DNA of 64,000 nt from Fictibacillus fluitans (GCF_030418125.1 NZ_JAUHTR010000002.1:310001-374000), one strand, 5' to 3'; numbered from the stretch's first letter, positions 16,361-28,690 are shown. Made by a program: numbers and translations. Notes: generated by a model from the letters alone, not told the origin.

Positions 16361-17212
16361 ATGAAAAGAAATGTGGCCTTTCCCTATTTTTTTATTGCTC
16401 CGGCAGTATTGCTGTTTGCGGTTTTCACCATTTATCCGGTTCTGTCTTCACTATTGCTGAGCTTTCAAAAATCAACCGGAGGGGAACTGATTTTTACCGG
16501 ACTGGCAAACTATCAAAGGCTGTTCGGAGACGACATCTTTATTAAGGCACTTAAAAATACCTTTTTGATCCTGATTATCCAGGTGCCCATCATGATTTTT
16601 CTGGCGCTGGTTCTAGCAAATGCTTTGAACCGAAAGCTTTTGAAGCTGAAGGGCTTTTTTCGGACCTCGTTCTTCCTGCCTGCCGTTACGTCCCTGGTGG
16701 CATATGCTGTTTTGTTCTCCATCATGATGCAGGATGACGGCATTTTTAACACTGCCATCCACATGCTGGGGCTTGATTCCATTCCATGGCTATCCCATCC
16801 CGTGTGGGCAAAAATATCAATGATTCTGGCTATGACGTGGAGATGGACGGGGTATAATATGGTCATTTTTCTGGCTGCTCTCCAGAACCTGTCAGATGAT
16901 ATCTATGAAGCTGCAGCGCTCGATGGTGCGGGAAAATGGCAGCAATTCTTTCATATTACGATTCCGCAATTAAAGCCGGTTATCTTGTTTTCAACGATTC
17001 TGTCGACCATTGGTACGCTTCAACTGTTTGATGAACCCATGAACCTGACCAAGGGAGGACCGGCTGATTCCACCATGACGCTGGGTCTCTATATCTATCA
17101 GAATGGATTTGAATACTTTGATTTTGGATATGCGTCAGCAATTGCTTATGTTGTCGTTATCCTGGTTGCTGTTCTGTCATTTCTGCAATTTAAAGTAACG
17201 GGGGAGGATTAA
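16361..17212 (+). CDS. ganP: CUT1 ABC sugar permease (MalF-like)
   Basis: This 283-residue permease has six predicted membrane helices starting with FPYFFIAPAVLLFAVF. The EAA loop reads YEAAALDGAGKWQQFFHITIPQL near residue 190, the contact site for the ABC ATPase. It is the first of two permeases for galacto-oligosaccharide import. B. subtilis GanP is longer, with extra N-terminal helices; this copy has the ordinary MalF-type short form. ATG 16361 is used; AAAGGAG lies about 11 nt upstream, a slightly long spacing. Confidence 0.92.
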   Translation: MKRNVAFPYFFIAPAVLLFAVFTIYPVLSSLLLSFQKSTGGELIFTGLANYQRLFGDDIFIKALKNTFLILIIQVPIMIFLALVLANALNRKLLKLKGFFRTSFFLPAVTSLVAYAVLFSIMMQDDGIFNTAIHMLGLDSIPWLSHPVWAKISMILAMTWRWTGYNMVIFLAALQNLSDDIYEAAALDGAGKWQQFFHITIPQLKPVILFSTILSTIGTLQLFDEPMNLTKGGPADSTMTLGLYIYQNGFEYFDFGYASAIAYVVVILVAVLSFLQFKVTGED

Positions 17213-17213
17213 G

Positions 17214-18101
17214 ATGAATGTTATCGAAAAAGTAACACTGAATAATCCGCATGCTCTGCCGGCTAGGGTAAAATCACAAAAGAAAAAGGGCTTTTTCAGA
17301 CAAAGCGGGGTCTACCTCTTTCTTGGACTGTTTGCCTTTATCTCGATCTTTCCATTTTACTGGATGATCATCGGAGCAACCAACCATTCAGGAAAAATGT
17401 TTTCAAGTCCGCCGACATTGCTTCCGGGCAAGGAATTTATGGTGAACCTGGCACATCTGAATGAGGCAGTCAGAATTGGCCGGGTCTTGTTTAACTCTGT
17501 CTTTGTTTCCGTTCTTTTCGTAATTCTGGCACTGGCCATTTCAACAGCCGCCGCCTATGTTCTGGCAAAGTTTGAATTCAAAGGCAAGAAGACCATCTTT
17601 ACGGCTTTTCTGCTGTCCATGATGATCCCGGGGCAGGCCACTATGATTCCGCTGTTTAAAATGATGTCGGATTTCCACCTGCTCAATACGTACTTCGCAT
17701 TGATTGCGCCCAGCCTTTGTTTTCCGTTTGCCATTTTTTTAATGAGGCAGAACTTGATGGCTTTTCCTACCGAGCTGATGGAGTCCGCCCGTCTGGATGG
17801 CGCAAGTGAACTGCGCATCTTTCTGTCCATTGTCCTGCCGTCCATGAAGCCGGCTCTTGCTGCGACGGCCATCTTCTTATTCATGTCACAGTGGAACAAC
17901 TTTATGTGGCCATTGGTGGCGACCACTTCGAGTGAAATGTATACGTTCCCAGTAGCAATCGCTAGCCTCATGGGGGTCACCAGCATTGATTATGGCCAGG
18001 TTATGATGGGGGTAACGATCGCTACCATCCCGATGATTATCTTTTTCCTTGCCCTGCAACGCCATTTTATCTCCGGGATGCTTGGCTCTGCACTAAAGTA
18101 G
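17214..18101 (+). CDS. ganQ: CUT1 ABC sugar permease (MalG-like)
   Basis: This 295-residue permease has six helices and an EAA motif (MESARLDGASELRIFLSIVLP). It begins one base after the ganP stop, preceded by GGGGGAGG. It has a 35-residue basic N-terminal tail before the first helix. It forms the importer channel with the preceding permease. A cytoplasmic beta-galactosidase gene follows, so import and hydrolysis are co-expressed. Confidence 0.92.
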   Translation: MNVIEKVTLNNPHALPARVKSQKKKGFFRQSGVYLFLGLFAFISIFPFYWMIIGATNHSGKMFSSPPTLLPGKEFMVNLAHLNEAVRIGRVLFNSVFVSVLFVILALAISTAAAYVLAKFEFKGKKTIFTAFLLSMMIPGQATMIPLFKMMSDFHLLNTYFALIAPSLCFPFAIFLMRQNLMAFPTELMESARLDGASELRIFLSIVLPSMKPALAATAIFLFMSQWNNFMWPLVATTSSEMYTFPVAIASLMGVTSIDYGQVMMGVTIATIPMIIFFLALQRHFISGMLGSALK

Positions 18102-18116
18102 CATTTATCAATTTAA

Positions 18117-21323
<3,207 letters not shown>

Positions 21324-21336
21324 ATAGAACAGATGG

Positions 21337-21367
21337 GATGACGCGAGGGATTGCGTCATCTTTTTTT
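21337..21367 (+). terminator. Terminator closing the galactan island
   Basis: GATGACGC and GCGTCATC arms with an 8-nt loop and seven T residues. Confidence 0.88.
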
Positions 21368-21433
21368 ATGAAAATGATAGGGTCATGCGACGGTACACAG
21401 TGTTCTGCATTATCTCCGGAAGCTTTAGGAAAG

Positions 21434-21459
21434 GTTTCCCTTTTAATTGGTTTGGGTAG
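21434..21459 (+). promoter_or_regulatory. Candidate SigB promoter of the pyruvate oxidase gene
   Basis: GTTTCC (21434-21439), 14 bp, GGGTAG (21454-21459) resembles the SigB consensus GTTTAA-N12-15-GGGTAT, 110 bp before the start codon. B. subtilis ydaP, a similar gene, is a SigB general-stress gene. Call is by motif only. Confidence 0.4.
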
Positions 21460-21568
21460 TGTTTCATCAAGTGGTTTGTACGGAAAAAACCGCATATTCT
21501 CTGCCGCCCAAGGGATAATATGGAAGTATTTGCACAATGTGAGGCAGTATTCAAAAAGGAGAGTGCTT

Positions 21569-23293
21569 ATGAAGAGAACAGTTGCAGATCTGCTGGTCGA
21601 GTCATTGAGAAGTGCTGGTATTGAACGGATTTACGGAATTGTGGGAGATTCGCTGAACGCTGTGCTGGACTCTATCCGCCGATCCGGAAAAATTGAATGG
21701 ATTTCCGTACGGCATGAGGAAGTTGCCGCTTTTGCAGCAGGATCTGATGCCATGCTGAGCAACAGTATTGCGGTATGTGCAGGCAGCAGCGGTCCGGGTA
21801 ACCTGCATTTGATTAACGGTCTTTATGATTGCCACCGAAACCGGATCCCGGTCCTTGCCATTGCGGCCCATATTCCAAGCAACGAGCTTGGCGGACAATA
21901 CTTTCAGCAAACCCGTCCTGAATTGCTGTTCCGTGATTGCAGCCATTACTGCGAGGTGCTGACACGTCCTGAACAGATGCCGCGCATGGTAACGATGGCC
22001 ATGCAGCACGCCATTGGACAGGCAGGGGTATCCGTCATCATTTTGCCAGGTGATGTGGCTTCTCTACATGACGAGGAAACAGTTCCTCCGCAGGTCATTC
22101 ATGTGACCAAGCCAGTTGTGCGCCCATCCGATGAAGAGCTTGATAAGCTGGCGGGCTATTTAAATAAAGGGAAAAAAGTGACTATTCTCGCCGGTGCCGG
22201 CTGTGCAGGCGCACATACGGAAGCCATGGCCTTGTGTGATGCGCTCAAATCCCCAATGGTCATCGCGCTCAGAGGGAAGGAGCATCTTGAGTACGATAAT
22301 CCGTATTCGGTCGGCCTGACAGGGCTTATCGGATATGCCTCAGGCTATCACGCCATGATGGACTGCGACGTGCTGCTCATGCTTGGAACCGACTTCCCGT
22401 ACCGGCAATTCTTCCCTGAGAAAGCGGATATTCTGCAGATCGACATCCGGGGTGAACACCTGGGACGCAGAGCTGCCCTCAGCTATGGGGTGGTTGGCGA
22501 CGTAAAACATACGATAGATGCACTGCTTCCATTATTGAAGGTTAAAAAAGATACCGGCCATTTGGACAAGTATGTGAAAGACTATGCCAAGGTACGCAAG
22601 GATCTCGACAAGATGGCGACAGGTAAAAAAGGAAAAGGACCGGTTCATCCTCAATACTTAACCAAGGTCGTCAGTGACTATGCTTCGGAAAACGCCATTT
22701 TCACATGTGATGTGGGAACGCCGACATTATGGGCCGCCCGTTACCTGCAGATGAGTGAGGGGCGCCGCCTGCTGGGGTCATTCAACCATGGAACGATGGC
22801 CAATGCGCTGCCGCAAGCCATTGGAGCCCAGGTGTCAAGAAGAGATGCACAGGTCATTTCCTTATCAGGTGACGGCGGACTGGCCATGCTTATGGGCGAT
22901 CTTCTCACCCTGAAGGTTCATCAGCTGCCGGTCAAAGTGGTTGTTTTCAACAATACGTCATTAAGCTTTGTGGAATTGGAGATGAAGGCGGCCGGCTACC
23001 TGGAGACTGGAACCTCGCTCGGTGAATTCAATTATGCCTCCATTGCTGAGGGGATGGGCATTAAAGGCATTCGTGTGGAGGATCCGGGTGACCTGGAGGA
23101 CGCGGTTAAACAATCGTTTAATCATAACGGTCCGGTGCTGCTTGATGTGGTGGTCAACCGCCAGGAGCTCGCCCTTCCGCCAAAAATCGAATTCGAGCAG
23201 GCACACGGCTTTACCATGTGGATGCTCAAAACCGTGCTGAACGGAAAAGGAGACGAGCTGGTCGATTTGGCCAAGACCAACCTGTTCAGATAA
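21569..23293 (+). CDS. ydaP: Pyruvate oxidase, TPP-dependent (YdaP/PoxB-like)
   Basis: This 574-residue enzyme has the three TPP-enzyme domains: N-terminal Pyr domain with the catalytic glutamate in RHEEVAAF (about 50-51), a central FAD/nucleotide domain (about 190-330), and the PP domain with GDGGLAMLMGDL...NN (about 433-465) binding Mg-TPP. It likely oxidatively decarboxylates pyruvate to acetate or acetyl phosphate. The E. coli PoxB membrane-binding C-terminal helix is not obvious. ATG 21569 follows AAAAAGGAGAG; the open frame upstream is non-coding. A stress-type promoter candidate lies upstream, and a strong bidirectional terminator follows. Confidence 0.93.
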   Translation: MKRTVADLLVESLRSAGIERIYGIVGDSLNAVLDSIRRSGKIEWISVRHEEVAAFAAGSDAMLSNSIAVCAGSSGPGNLHLINGLYDCHRNRIPVLAIAAHIPSNELGGQYFQQTRPELLFRDCSHYCEVLTRPEQMPRMVTMAMQHAIGQAGVSVIILPGDVASLHDEETVPPQVIHVTKPVVRPSDEELDKLAGYLNKGKKVTILAGAGCAGAHTEAMALCDALKSPMVIALRGKEHLEYDNPYSVGLTGLIGYASGYHAMMDCDVLLMLGTDFPYRQFFPEKADILQIDIRGEHLGRRAALSYGVVGDVKHTIDALLPLLKVKKDTGHLDKYVKDYAKVRKDLDKMATGKKGKGPVHPQYLTKVVSDYASENAIFTCDVGTPTLWAARYLQMSEGRRLLGSFNHGTMANALPQAIGAQVSRRDAQVISLSGDGGLAMLMGDLLTLKVHQLPVKVVVFNNTSLSFVELEMKAAGYLETGTSLGEFNYASIAEGMGIKGIRVEDPGDLEDAVKQSFNHNGPVLLDVVVNRQELALPPKIEFEQAHGFTMWMLKTVLNGKGDELVDLAKTNLFR

Positions 23294-23300
23294 AAAAAAT

Positions 23301-23337
23301 AAAAGTGACATGCGATGGTTTCGCATGTCACTTTTTT
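23301..23337. terminator. Bidirectional terminator after pyruvate oxidase
   Basis: AAAAGTGACATGCGA pairs with TCGCATGTCACTTTT, with T runs on both strands. Confidence 0.88.
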
Positions 23338-23450
23338 GTTTGCGTTTACGTTTGATGCCCGAAGCTGTTCAAAACAATATTTTACATAAAATGGTTTTAG
23401 TTCATATATTTAGGGAATTGGCAATACAAAAGCATGAAAGAGGTGAAGCT

Positions 23451-23957
23451 GTGGTCCGGACGGTCGTGTTGGTCGCTGCTATTGCTTTTGTTCTCGGTGT
23501 TGCCTATTTTTCTTTTGCAGGTGTACAGCCAAGTACATATAAGAATTCAAATGGAAAACAGGTAGTGAAGGGATCGGATCTTTGGAGACAGGTATCCTAC
23601 CGAATAACAGAGAGGAAAGGGAAACCCCACAAGTGGCACATGGTAACGGAAAATGGTTACGCTAATACCGAAGAAAAGGCAGCAACGATTAGATATCTTA
23701 ACCGTTTTAAAACCCATGTCGAGCATACAGGTTATTTGGAAGCCGCAATTCATATTGTGGCTGCGATCTGTGCTGCTGGGGGGTTAATAGCTTTTATGTA
23801 CCGGAAATCGATAAAACCCCAATCTATGCAGCTCATAAAAGGGGCAATAGGCTTTGCATTACTGGCCACCTTTTACATTGGAAGCCTGAACTGGAATAAC
23901 ATGAGTTCGAGAGCTGAGGATATTACGGAGGCTGCGGCAGAACATGCAAGAAAATAA
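23451..23957 (+). CDS. Small membrane protein, first of three tandem paralogues, function unknown
   Basis: 168 residues from GTG 23451, which follows GAGGTGAAGCT. It has an N-terminal helix (about 4-22), an outward or inward soluble stretch of about 85 residues, two further helices (about 105-125 and 133-150) and a charged C-terminal tail. The soluble part has LWRQVSYRITERKGKPHKWH, which aligns with the next two proteins around a W..[LMV].Y...(K)...[PT].[EK]W[TH] pattern. I do not recognise the family. Three co-directional copies with short gaps suggest one operon and perhaps a heteromeric complex. Confidence 0.75.
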   Translation: MVRTVVLVAAIAFVLGVAYFSFAGVQPSTYKNSNGKQVVKGSDLWRQVSYRITERKGKPHKWHMVTENGYANTEEKAATIRYLNRFKTHVEHTGYLEAAIHIVAAICAAGGLIAFMYRKSIKPQSMQLIKGAIGFALLATFYIGSLNWNNMSSRAEDITEAAAEHARK

Positions 23958-23999
23958 TAAAAACTTTCGATATGGTTATGGGAGTAAAGGAGACTGGTG

Positions 24000-24512
24000 A
24001 TGGTGCGACTCGTATTGTCGATAATAGGCGGTATAGCCGCCATGATTTGTGTAGTGGTTTATTCCTTTACTGCAATGAGTACTGAAGAAGAGGTTAACGG
24101 CACGAAAGTCTCCAGATGGTGGGATCACTGGCACCAATTACACTATAAGGAGATTTTTGATTCACAGGATGATACAAAGGAATGGACATTGGGCACCAAG
24201 TATGGGGTGATCCACCTTTCTGAAAGCAAGAAAGATGCTGGTACGAGTCACAAGGATTCAGAAGCTTGGGATGCGGTTAATGAGGCGGGGGACAGCGAAT
24301 CACTTTTCTATTTACTCCTTGGGTATTGGGCGGTGGTAACAAGCGTGCTGCTCATTAACCACAGACGCTTCACCAAAAAAAATCCTTACTTGGTAAAGAT
24401 TCTACTGTGTTTTTTACCTATTTTCCTAATAGGTCTGATGATAGGAATTGTGCAAGATGCAGCCAGAGCAAGTGAACGCGCCGAAAAGGTGTTTTTAGAG
24501 CTGGAAAAATAA
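24000..24512 (+). CDS. Small membrane protein, second of three tandem paralogues, function unknown
   Basis: 170 residues from ATG 24000, seven bases after AGGAG; a GTG directly precedes it in frame. Layout matches its neighbours: N-terminal helix (about 3-22), soluble segment with WWDHWHQLHYKEIF and KEWTLGTKYG, two helices (about 100-118 and 130-150), and a charged, possibly helical tail (ARASERAEKVFLELEK). Sequence identity to the flanking copies is low outside the W/Y/EWTL positions, so the duplications are old. Function unknown. Confidence 0.75.
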   Translation: MVRLVLSIIGGIAAMICVVVYSFTAMSTEEEVNGTKVSRWWDHWHQLHYKEIFDSQDDTKEWTLGTKYGVIHLSESKKDAGTSHKDSEAWDAVNEAGDSESLFYLLLGYWAVVTSVLLINHRRFTKKNPYLVKILLCFLPIFLIGLMIGIVQDAARASERAEKVFLELEK

Positions 24513-24529
24513 ATAAATGAGGTGTTCAT

Positions 24530-25063
24530 GTGAGCGGGCGTTTTCTTGTGCTTCTAGTAACAGTCGCAGTTTGCTTCGGAGCTCTATACTTCTTTCTTGA
24601 TTCAGCACATTCGACTTATCGTGAATCAAAAGAAGTGATGGTATTTCAAAGGCAGGATTATTGGAGTGATATGTCTTATCAGCAGAAGGTCTTTATCAAA
24701 AGTGACCGGCCCACAGAATGGACGCTATCTATGGGTAAGGTAAAAAGCCGGACCTATGAAGAAACAGAAAAAAATCGAGAATTTCTACAAGACTTTGAAA
24801 AGGGATTAGACAAAGCCATTTCAGAAGAAACAGAGGTCTTTACCTGGGCAACAGTGGTTGTGCTCACCTTTTTTTATGTTGTGCTTTACAGGAATGAATG
24901 GATTGCGCCTGATAAGAAATTTCCAAAACAAGGTCTTTTTATTGGATTCTTTTTAGCCGCCTATTTTTGCATGCATATTTTTCAGCATGTACAGCCAGCT
25001 TTGTATGCAAAAGAAGATGCAGAGGATGCTTATTATGACCTGCGTGTCGGTTTCCGGCAATAA
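24530..25063 (+). CDS. Small membrane protein, third of three tandem paralogues, function unknown
   Basis: 177 residues from GTG 24530 (the ATG two bases upstream reads straight into a stop). RBS ATGAGGTG. N-terminal helix (about 4-22), soluble part with DYWSDMSYQQKVFIKS and PTEWTLSMGK, two helices (about 104-120 and 135-153), acidic tail. The EWTL motif is shared with copy two. No catalytic motif or known domain is visible. It sits 17 bp after copy two, so the three are likely one transcript. Confidence 0.75.
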   Translation: MSGRFLVLLVTVAVCFGALYFFLDSAHSTYRESKEVMVFQRQDYWSDMSYQQKVFIKSDRPTEWTLSMGKVKSRTYEETEKNREFLQDFEKGLDKAISEETEVFTWATVVVLTFFYVVLYRNEWIAPDKKFPKQGLFIGFFLAAYFCMHIFQHVQPALYAKEDAEDAYYDLRVGFRQ

Positions 25064-25132
25064 TTTACTTTGTTTAAAATCTACTGAAGTAGCAGGCGTT
25101 TATATAGGATACTTTCAAAATAATATTGAAAA

Positions 25133-25169
25133 AGCAGGAGGGAAAAACTTATTGTTTTTCCCTCCTGCT
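25133..25169 (-). terminator. Terminator of the TagF-like gene (probably bidirectional)
   Basis: AGCAGGAGGGAAAAA pairs perfectly with TTTTTCCCTCCTGCT. On the minus strand a run of five T residues follows the hairpin. It lies between the convergent membrane-protein and TagF-like genes. Confidence 0.75.
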
Positions 25170-25211
25170 TACTATGAAAAAAAACCGTAGTTTGGCAGTT
25201 TTTGCTCAAAC

Positions 25212-27212
25212 TTATGCTGAAAACGATTGTTCAGAAGACAATTCTATATCGTTTGGCGAAGATAGCTCATTAAAAATATTCTTATGGATAAAGTCGTAGG
25301 TGTTTTTTGTATTTTGCCCATCTGTACATTCCATTAATTTAGCAAATTGAGCTTTATGAAAAGATAATTGCGGTCGAGCATAGTTTTCTATAATTTTTGA
25401 ATTTAACTCATTAAATTCTTCGACTATATCTCCAAATACGATATTTTTCTGAAGAGTATTTGGTGAACCATATTCTTTTTCAGCCAACTCCTTGTCTTCC
25501 CAATAAAAAATGACATTGCTCCCTCCTGCATATGCATAAAAGGTGATTGAGGAATAGTCTGAAATAACGACCTTACTACTCAATAGAGCATCCTTAATAT
25601 CCCCTACAAAAAAGTAGGGTTCATATTTCTTGTAAATGTCAGGGAACTGCTCCTGCAAAATAATTTTTGATTTGGGATGAAGAACTACATTAACTTTCTT
25701 ATCCAGATAGAATGGTTCTTTACGTATTAATTCAATAAAAGATAAATAACGATCCAAGTAGCTGCCAGCTTCAATACTTCCGGTAAGATCCCAAGGTCTC
25801 CAGGTTAGCATAAAGGTAACTTCTTTCTTTTGATTGTTTTGTTCTTGTACATAAAGGTCGAGGTTTGGAAGCCCCGTTACCATAATTTCTTTTTCCGTAT
25901 AAGAAGTATTCTTTAAAAATAAGTCTTTTTCAAACTTAGAATTAACCAGCATATAATCTGGAGCAATCGGTACTTTTCGGTTAAAGTAGCCTCTTTCAAA
26001 AATATTGGTCGCCATACACGGACCATGTTGAAGCATTATTTTTTTGTTTGTATTAAGAACCTTTCTCTTTACAAGGTAGTCATTGTCATATAATCTTCTT
26101 TGAATATGGCTGACTAAATCAGAAGATAGAAAGCTTCTAGCTAAGAAAATATATAAAAAAGCAAGAAAACTATTTTTTGCCACAACACTCTTACCATACT
26201 TTTTCTTTAACTCTTGAAATTTTACATGATCTTTATCCAGGATATATAGGCAGACATCACCTTTATTATACGCATACTTAAAAAGCTCAAAAGCAGATTC
26301 TGAGGCACCCATGCTAAATTTTTCAAAATAAATGTCGTATTTTTCTTTATTAGATATTATTAAATGGAGTAAAAATGCAAATAGTTCTTTAATAGCTATC
26401 CATTTGCTCAGTATACTGGTTACAACGATAACGTATTGGCCAGTTATTGATTTCCTTACAAATAATTCACTATTCATTTTTCTTAGCCGACATGACAATG
26501 TATTATATAAATAATGCTTTTTATCATAGTTATGTTTTGATGCAGATTTTAAATTATACCAATAGCTGTGCTCCTCATGCTCAAGCTTGATGTAGACAGG
26601 GATATTAATTGAACTTGTTTCTAAGTAGTGTTGATATAGCATTTTTACTGGAATCCAACACCAATAAGCATGAAAAAGCATAGTAATTTTTCCAGTTTTA
26701 AATGCAAATTTCTCTCTAATTGTTTTAGGGAAAATAAAATTCAGTTTTACATTGACGCTTTTATCATAACCAAAGGATAAAAAAGTTTGTCTAAATGAGT
26801 AGTTCTGAAATCGCATTATGCCAAAAAATAAGAAGTGGAACAAAACTAAGAGGACAGTTCCGCGAAGTGCAGGGGTTTTTTCAATCTTATCTATATATTT
26901 TCCAAATTGCTTTTGCCTTGTTTTAACAAAAGCAAGTTTTCGCTTTGAATCTACATAAAATATAATTTTCTCTTGGATTGCATTGCCTTGTTTTGTACGT
27001 ATACTTCGTAAATTCATACTTTGTAATACTGTCAATGGCTCATGTTCAGCAAGTTCAACAACCTTTCCAGATTCTTGATTGTAAACATAGTACTTTTTGT
27101 TTAGTTTCTTCTTCCGATCGTTTATACTTTTGGTCCCGTTAAATGTACAATAACCGTTTGTTAGTACAGGTGTATTGTTTACTTTTTCCCCAAAAGTTTT
27201 AGTTAATCCCAT
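25212..27212 (-). CDS. CDP-glycerol:glycerophosphotransferase (TagF/TagB-like) with long N-terminal extension
   Basis: This 666-residue protein has a C-terminal glyphos_transf domain (about 290-650) with the family features QHGPCMATN, NSKFEKDLF, GLPNLDLY, LHPKSK and SDYSSITFYAY. These enzymes add glycerol- or ribitol-phosphate units from CDP precursors in teichoic acid or related capsule synthesis at the inner membrane face. The first 280 residues do not match a domain I recognise; two hydrophobic patches (about 115-130, 265-280) may attach to the membrane. The gene is clearly more AT-rich than its neighbours, and no other teichoic acid gene is near, suggesting transfer. Start ATG follows TGGGGGAAAAAG. 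Confidence 0.85.
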   Translation of the reverse strand: MGLTKTFGEKVNNTPVLTNGYCTFNGTKSINDRKKKLNKKYYVYNQESGKVVELAEHEPLTVLQSMNLRSIRTKQGNAIQEKIIFYVDSKRKLAFVKTRQKQFGKYIDKIEKTPALRGTVLLVLFHFLFFGIMRFQNYSFRQTFLSFGYDKSVNVKLNFIFPKTIREKFAFKTGKITMLFHAYWCWIPVKMLYQHYLETSSINIPVYIKLEHEEHSYWYNLKSASKHNYDKKHYLYNTLSCRLRKMNSELFVRKSITGQYVIVVTSILSKWIAIKELFAFLLHLIISNKEKYDIYFEKFSMGASESAFELFKYAYNKGDVCLYILDKDHVKFQELKKKYGKSVVAKNSFLAFLYIFLARSFLSSDLVSHIQRRLYDNDYLVKRKVLNTNKKIMLQHGPCMATNIFERGYFNRKVPIAPDYMLVNSKFEKDLFLKNTSYTEKEIMVTGLPNLDLYVQEQNNQKKEVTFMLTWRPWDLTGSIEAGSYLDRYLSFIELIRKEPFYLDKKVNVVLHPKSKIILQEQFPDIYKKYEPYFFVGDIKDALLSSKVVISDYSSITFYAYAGGSNVIFYWEDKELAEKEYGSPNTLQKNIVFGDIVEEFNELNSKIIENYARPQLSFHKAQFAKLMECTDGQNTKNTYDFIHKNIFNELSSPNDIELSSEQSFSA

Positions 27213-27354
27213 CTTTTTCCCCCATTTTTATATTTATTGTAAATTACAAAATTCAACAAAAATAGTCATATTGTACCATGATATTATTAAGCGAAAAGGA
27301 AGTAAAGACCTTTTTACTTTTTAATTAAATCAATCTCTTTAGTTTGGAGGTATC

Positions 27355-28059
27355 ATGAAAAAAAGAATAGTTTTAACCCTAGCCATATTACTCGTCTTAT
27401 TTCTTGTATTAGTGGGTACATATAAACTCATGAATGCCCGGAATTTTCAGGTGTTTGGCGGTTTGATAAGTCATGTGGAAACGAAGGAAAAGGTGGTTGC
27501 AGTCACGTTTGATGACGGACCAACGGATCATGTGGATGCTCTTCTTCCTGTTCTTAAAAAGTACGATGCAAAAGGAACCTTTTTTCTCATTGGAAATGAG
27601 CTGCAGAAGAATATGGCAGAAGGAAAGAAGCTGGTCAAGGCTGGCCATCAGATCGGCAACCATACGTATTCCCACAAACGAATGATCTTTAAATCGCCTT
27701 CCTTTATCAAGCAGGAACTGAAAAAGACAAATGCTTTGATTCGTCAGGCCGGCTACAAGGGGCAGATTGATCTCCGACCGCCGAACGGCAAAAAGCTCAT
27801 CGGATTGCCGTACTATGCAAATAAATTTCACATGGACACCATCACTTGGAACCTTGAGCCGGATACCTATTACACCTCGGTGGAGGACAAGGTGAATTAT
27901 GTGGTGAAAAATGTGAAGCCAGGTTCCATTATTTTGTTTCATCCGATGTATGATAAAACAGGGAATGAGCTGATGTCAGTGGAGAAAACGCTGGATGCAT
28001 TGAGTAAAAAGGGGTACCGGTTTGTAACGGTGAATGAACTGCAAAAATTAGATAGGTAG
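27355..28059 (+). CDS. Polysaccharide deacetylase (NodB domain), membrane-anchored or secreted
   Basis: 234 residues with an N-terminal signal-anchor helix (about 5-24) and a NodB domain. Catalytic/metal residues are visible: TFDDGP (D53, D54) and GNHTYSH (H103, H107), with the LRPPNGKK and LFHP later motifs. Family members remove N- or O-acetyl groups from peptidoglycan or other surface polysaccharides. The usual RPPYG is RPPNG here, one change in the active-site rim. RBS TTGGAGGTATC. It is monocistronic; the adjacent TagF-like gene is divergent, so a common cell-envelope theme is possible but unproven. Confidence 0.9.
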   Translation: MKKRIVLTLAILLVLFLVLVGTYKLMNARNFQVFGGLISHVETKEKVVAVTFDDGPTDHVDALLPVLKKYDAKGTFFLIGNELQKNMAEGKKLVKAGHQIGNHTYSHKRMIFKSPSFIKQELKKTNALIRQAGYKGQIDLRPPNGKKLIGLPYYANKFHMDTITWNLEPDTYYTSVEDKVNYVVKNVKPGSIILFHPMYDKTGNELMSVEKTLDALSKKGYRFVTVNELQKLDR

Positions 28060-28076
28060 TGGGAGCAATACAAACC

Positions 28077-28110
28077 AAAAACCGGGAAGGAGTTGACCTT
28101 CACGGTTTTT
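28077..28110. terminator. Bidirectional terminator between deacetylase and bioY
   Basis: AAAAACCGGGAAGG and CCTTCACGGTTTTT pair (one mismatch), with T/A runs at both ends, between convergent genes. Confidence 0.8.
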
Positions 28111-28120
28111 CTCTTGTTTA

Positions 28121-28690
28121 TTATACTGCCTTCTTTATCCCCGTGTTTGGCAGCAGCCGAGCCTTTTCCAACCTGGACCGAACGGTAATGCCGATCCAGC
28201 TGGCAAGAAAAGCCTTGATCAGCCCGACTATGATAAACGGATAGGCACCGGCTGCGAGCGCTTTTGCCCAGCTGAGGTCAACCGAAAATTTGAGCTGGAT
28301 GACACCGAATAACAGGGTAACCACCATACCGACTGTGTTGGCCAGCATGGCGTTTTTCAGGGTAAAAGATGTCTTTTCAAGAATGAGTCCGGTAATATAT
28401 GCGGCAAAAATAAAACCGATAATGTAGCCTCCGGTAGGCCCAATAATGACGCTTAATCCGCTTTTCGCTTCGGCAAAAACCGGTACACCTGCTGCCCCAA
28501 CGGCCATATAGCCGATCATAGCCAGTGCCCCAAGACGGCTTCCCAATATGGTAGCCGTGATTCCGACGGCGAGCGTCTGTCCGCTGATGGGAACAAGCGG
28601 AAGCGGAATTTCAATTTGCGCCAAAATGGCTGTCATCGCCACAAACAAAGCGCAGATGATGGTCATGCGCAAACGCGTGGATTGATCCAT
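28121..28690 (-). CDS. bioY: Biotin transporter S component BioY
   Basis: 189 residues, about six helices, with the BioY signature stretches PLPLVPISGQTLAVG, ILGSRLGA and GPTGGYIIGF. BioY binds biotin in the membrane and works alone or with an ECF energising module (EcfAAT). No biotin synthesis genes are adjacent. Start ATG on the minus strand follows AAAGGGGAGACTTGTT. The BirA-type operator just upstream indicates repression at high biotin. Confidence 0.93.
   Translation of the reverse strand: MDQSTRLRMTIICALFVAMTAILAQIEIPLPLVPISGQTLAVGITATILGSRLGALAMIGYMAVGAAGVPVFAEAKSGLSVIIGPTGGYIIGFIFAAYITGLILEKTSFTLKNAMLANTVGMVVTLLFGVIQLKFSVDLSWAKALAAGAYPFIIVGLIKAFLASWIGITVRSRLEKARLLPNTGIKKAV

Noticed and set aside
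23336-23351. cre-like TTGTTTGCGTTTACGT before the three membrane-protein genes
   Set aside because: One mismatch to cre, but it overlaps the tail of the pyruvate oxidase terminator and lies about 100 bp from the first start without a clear promoter.
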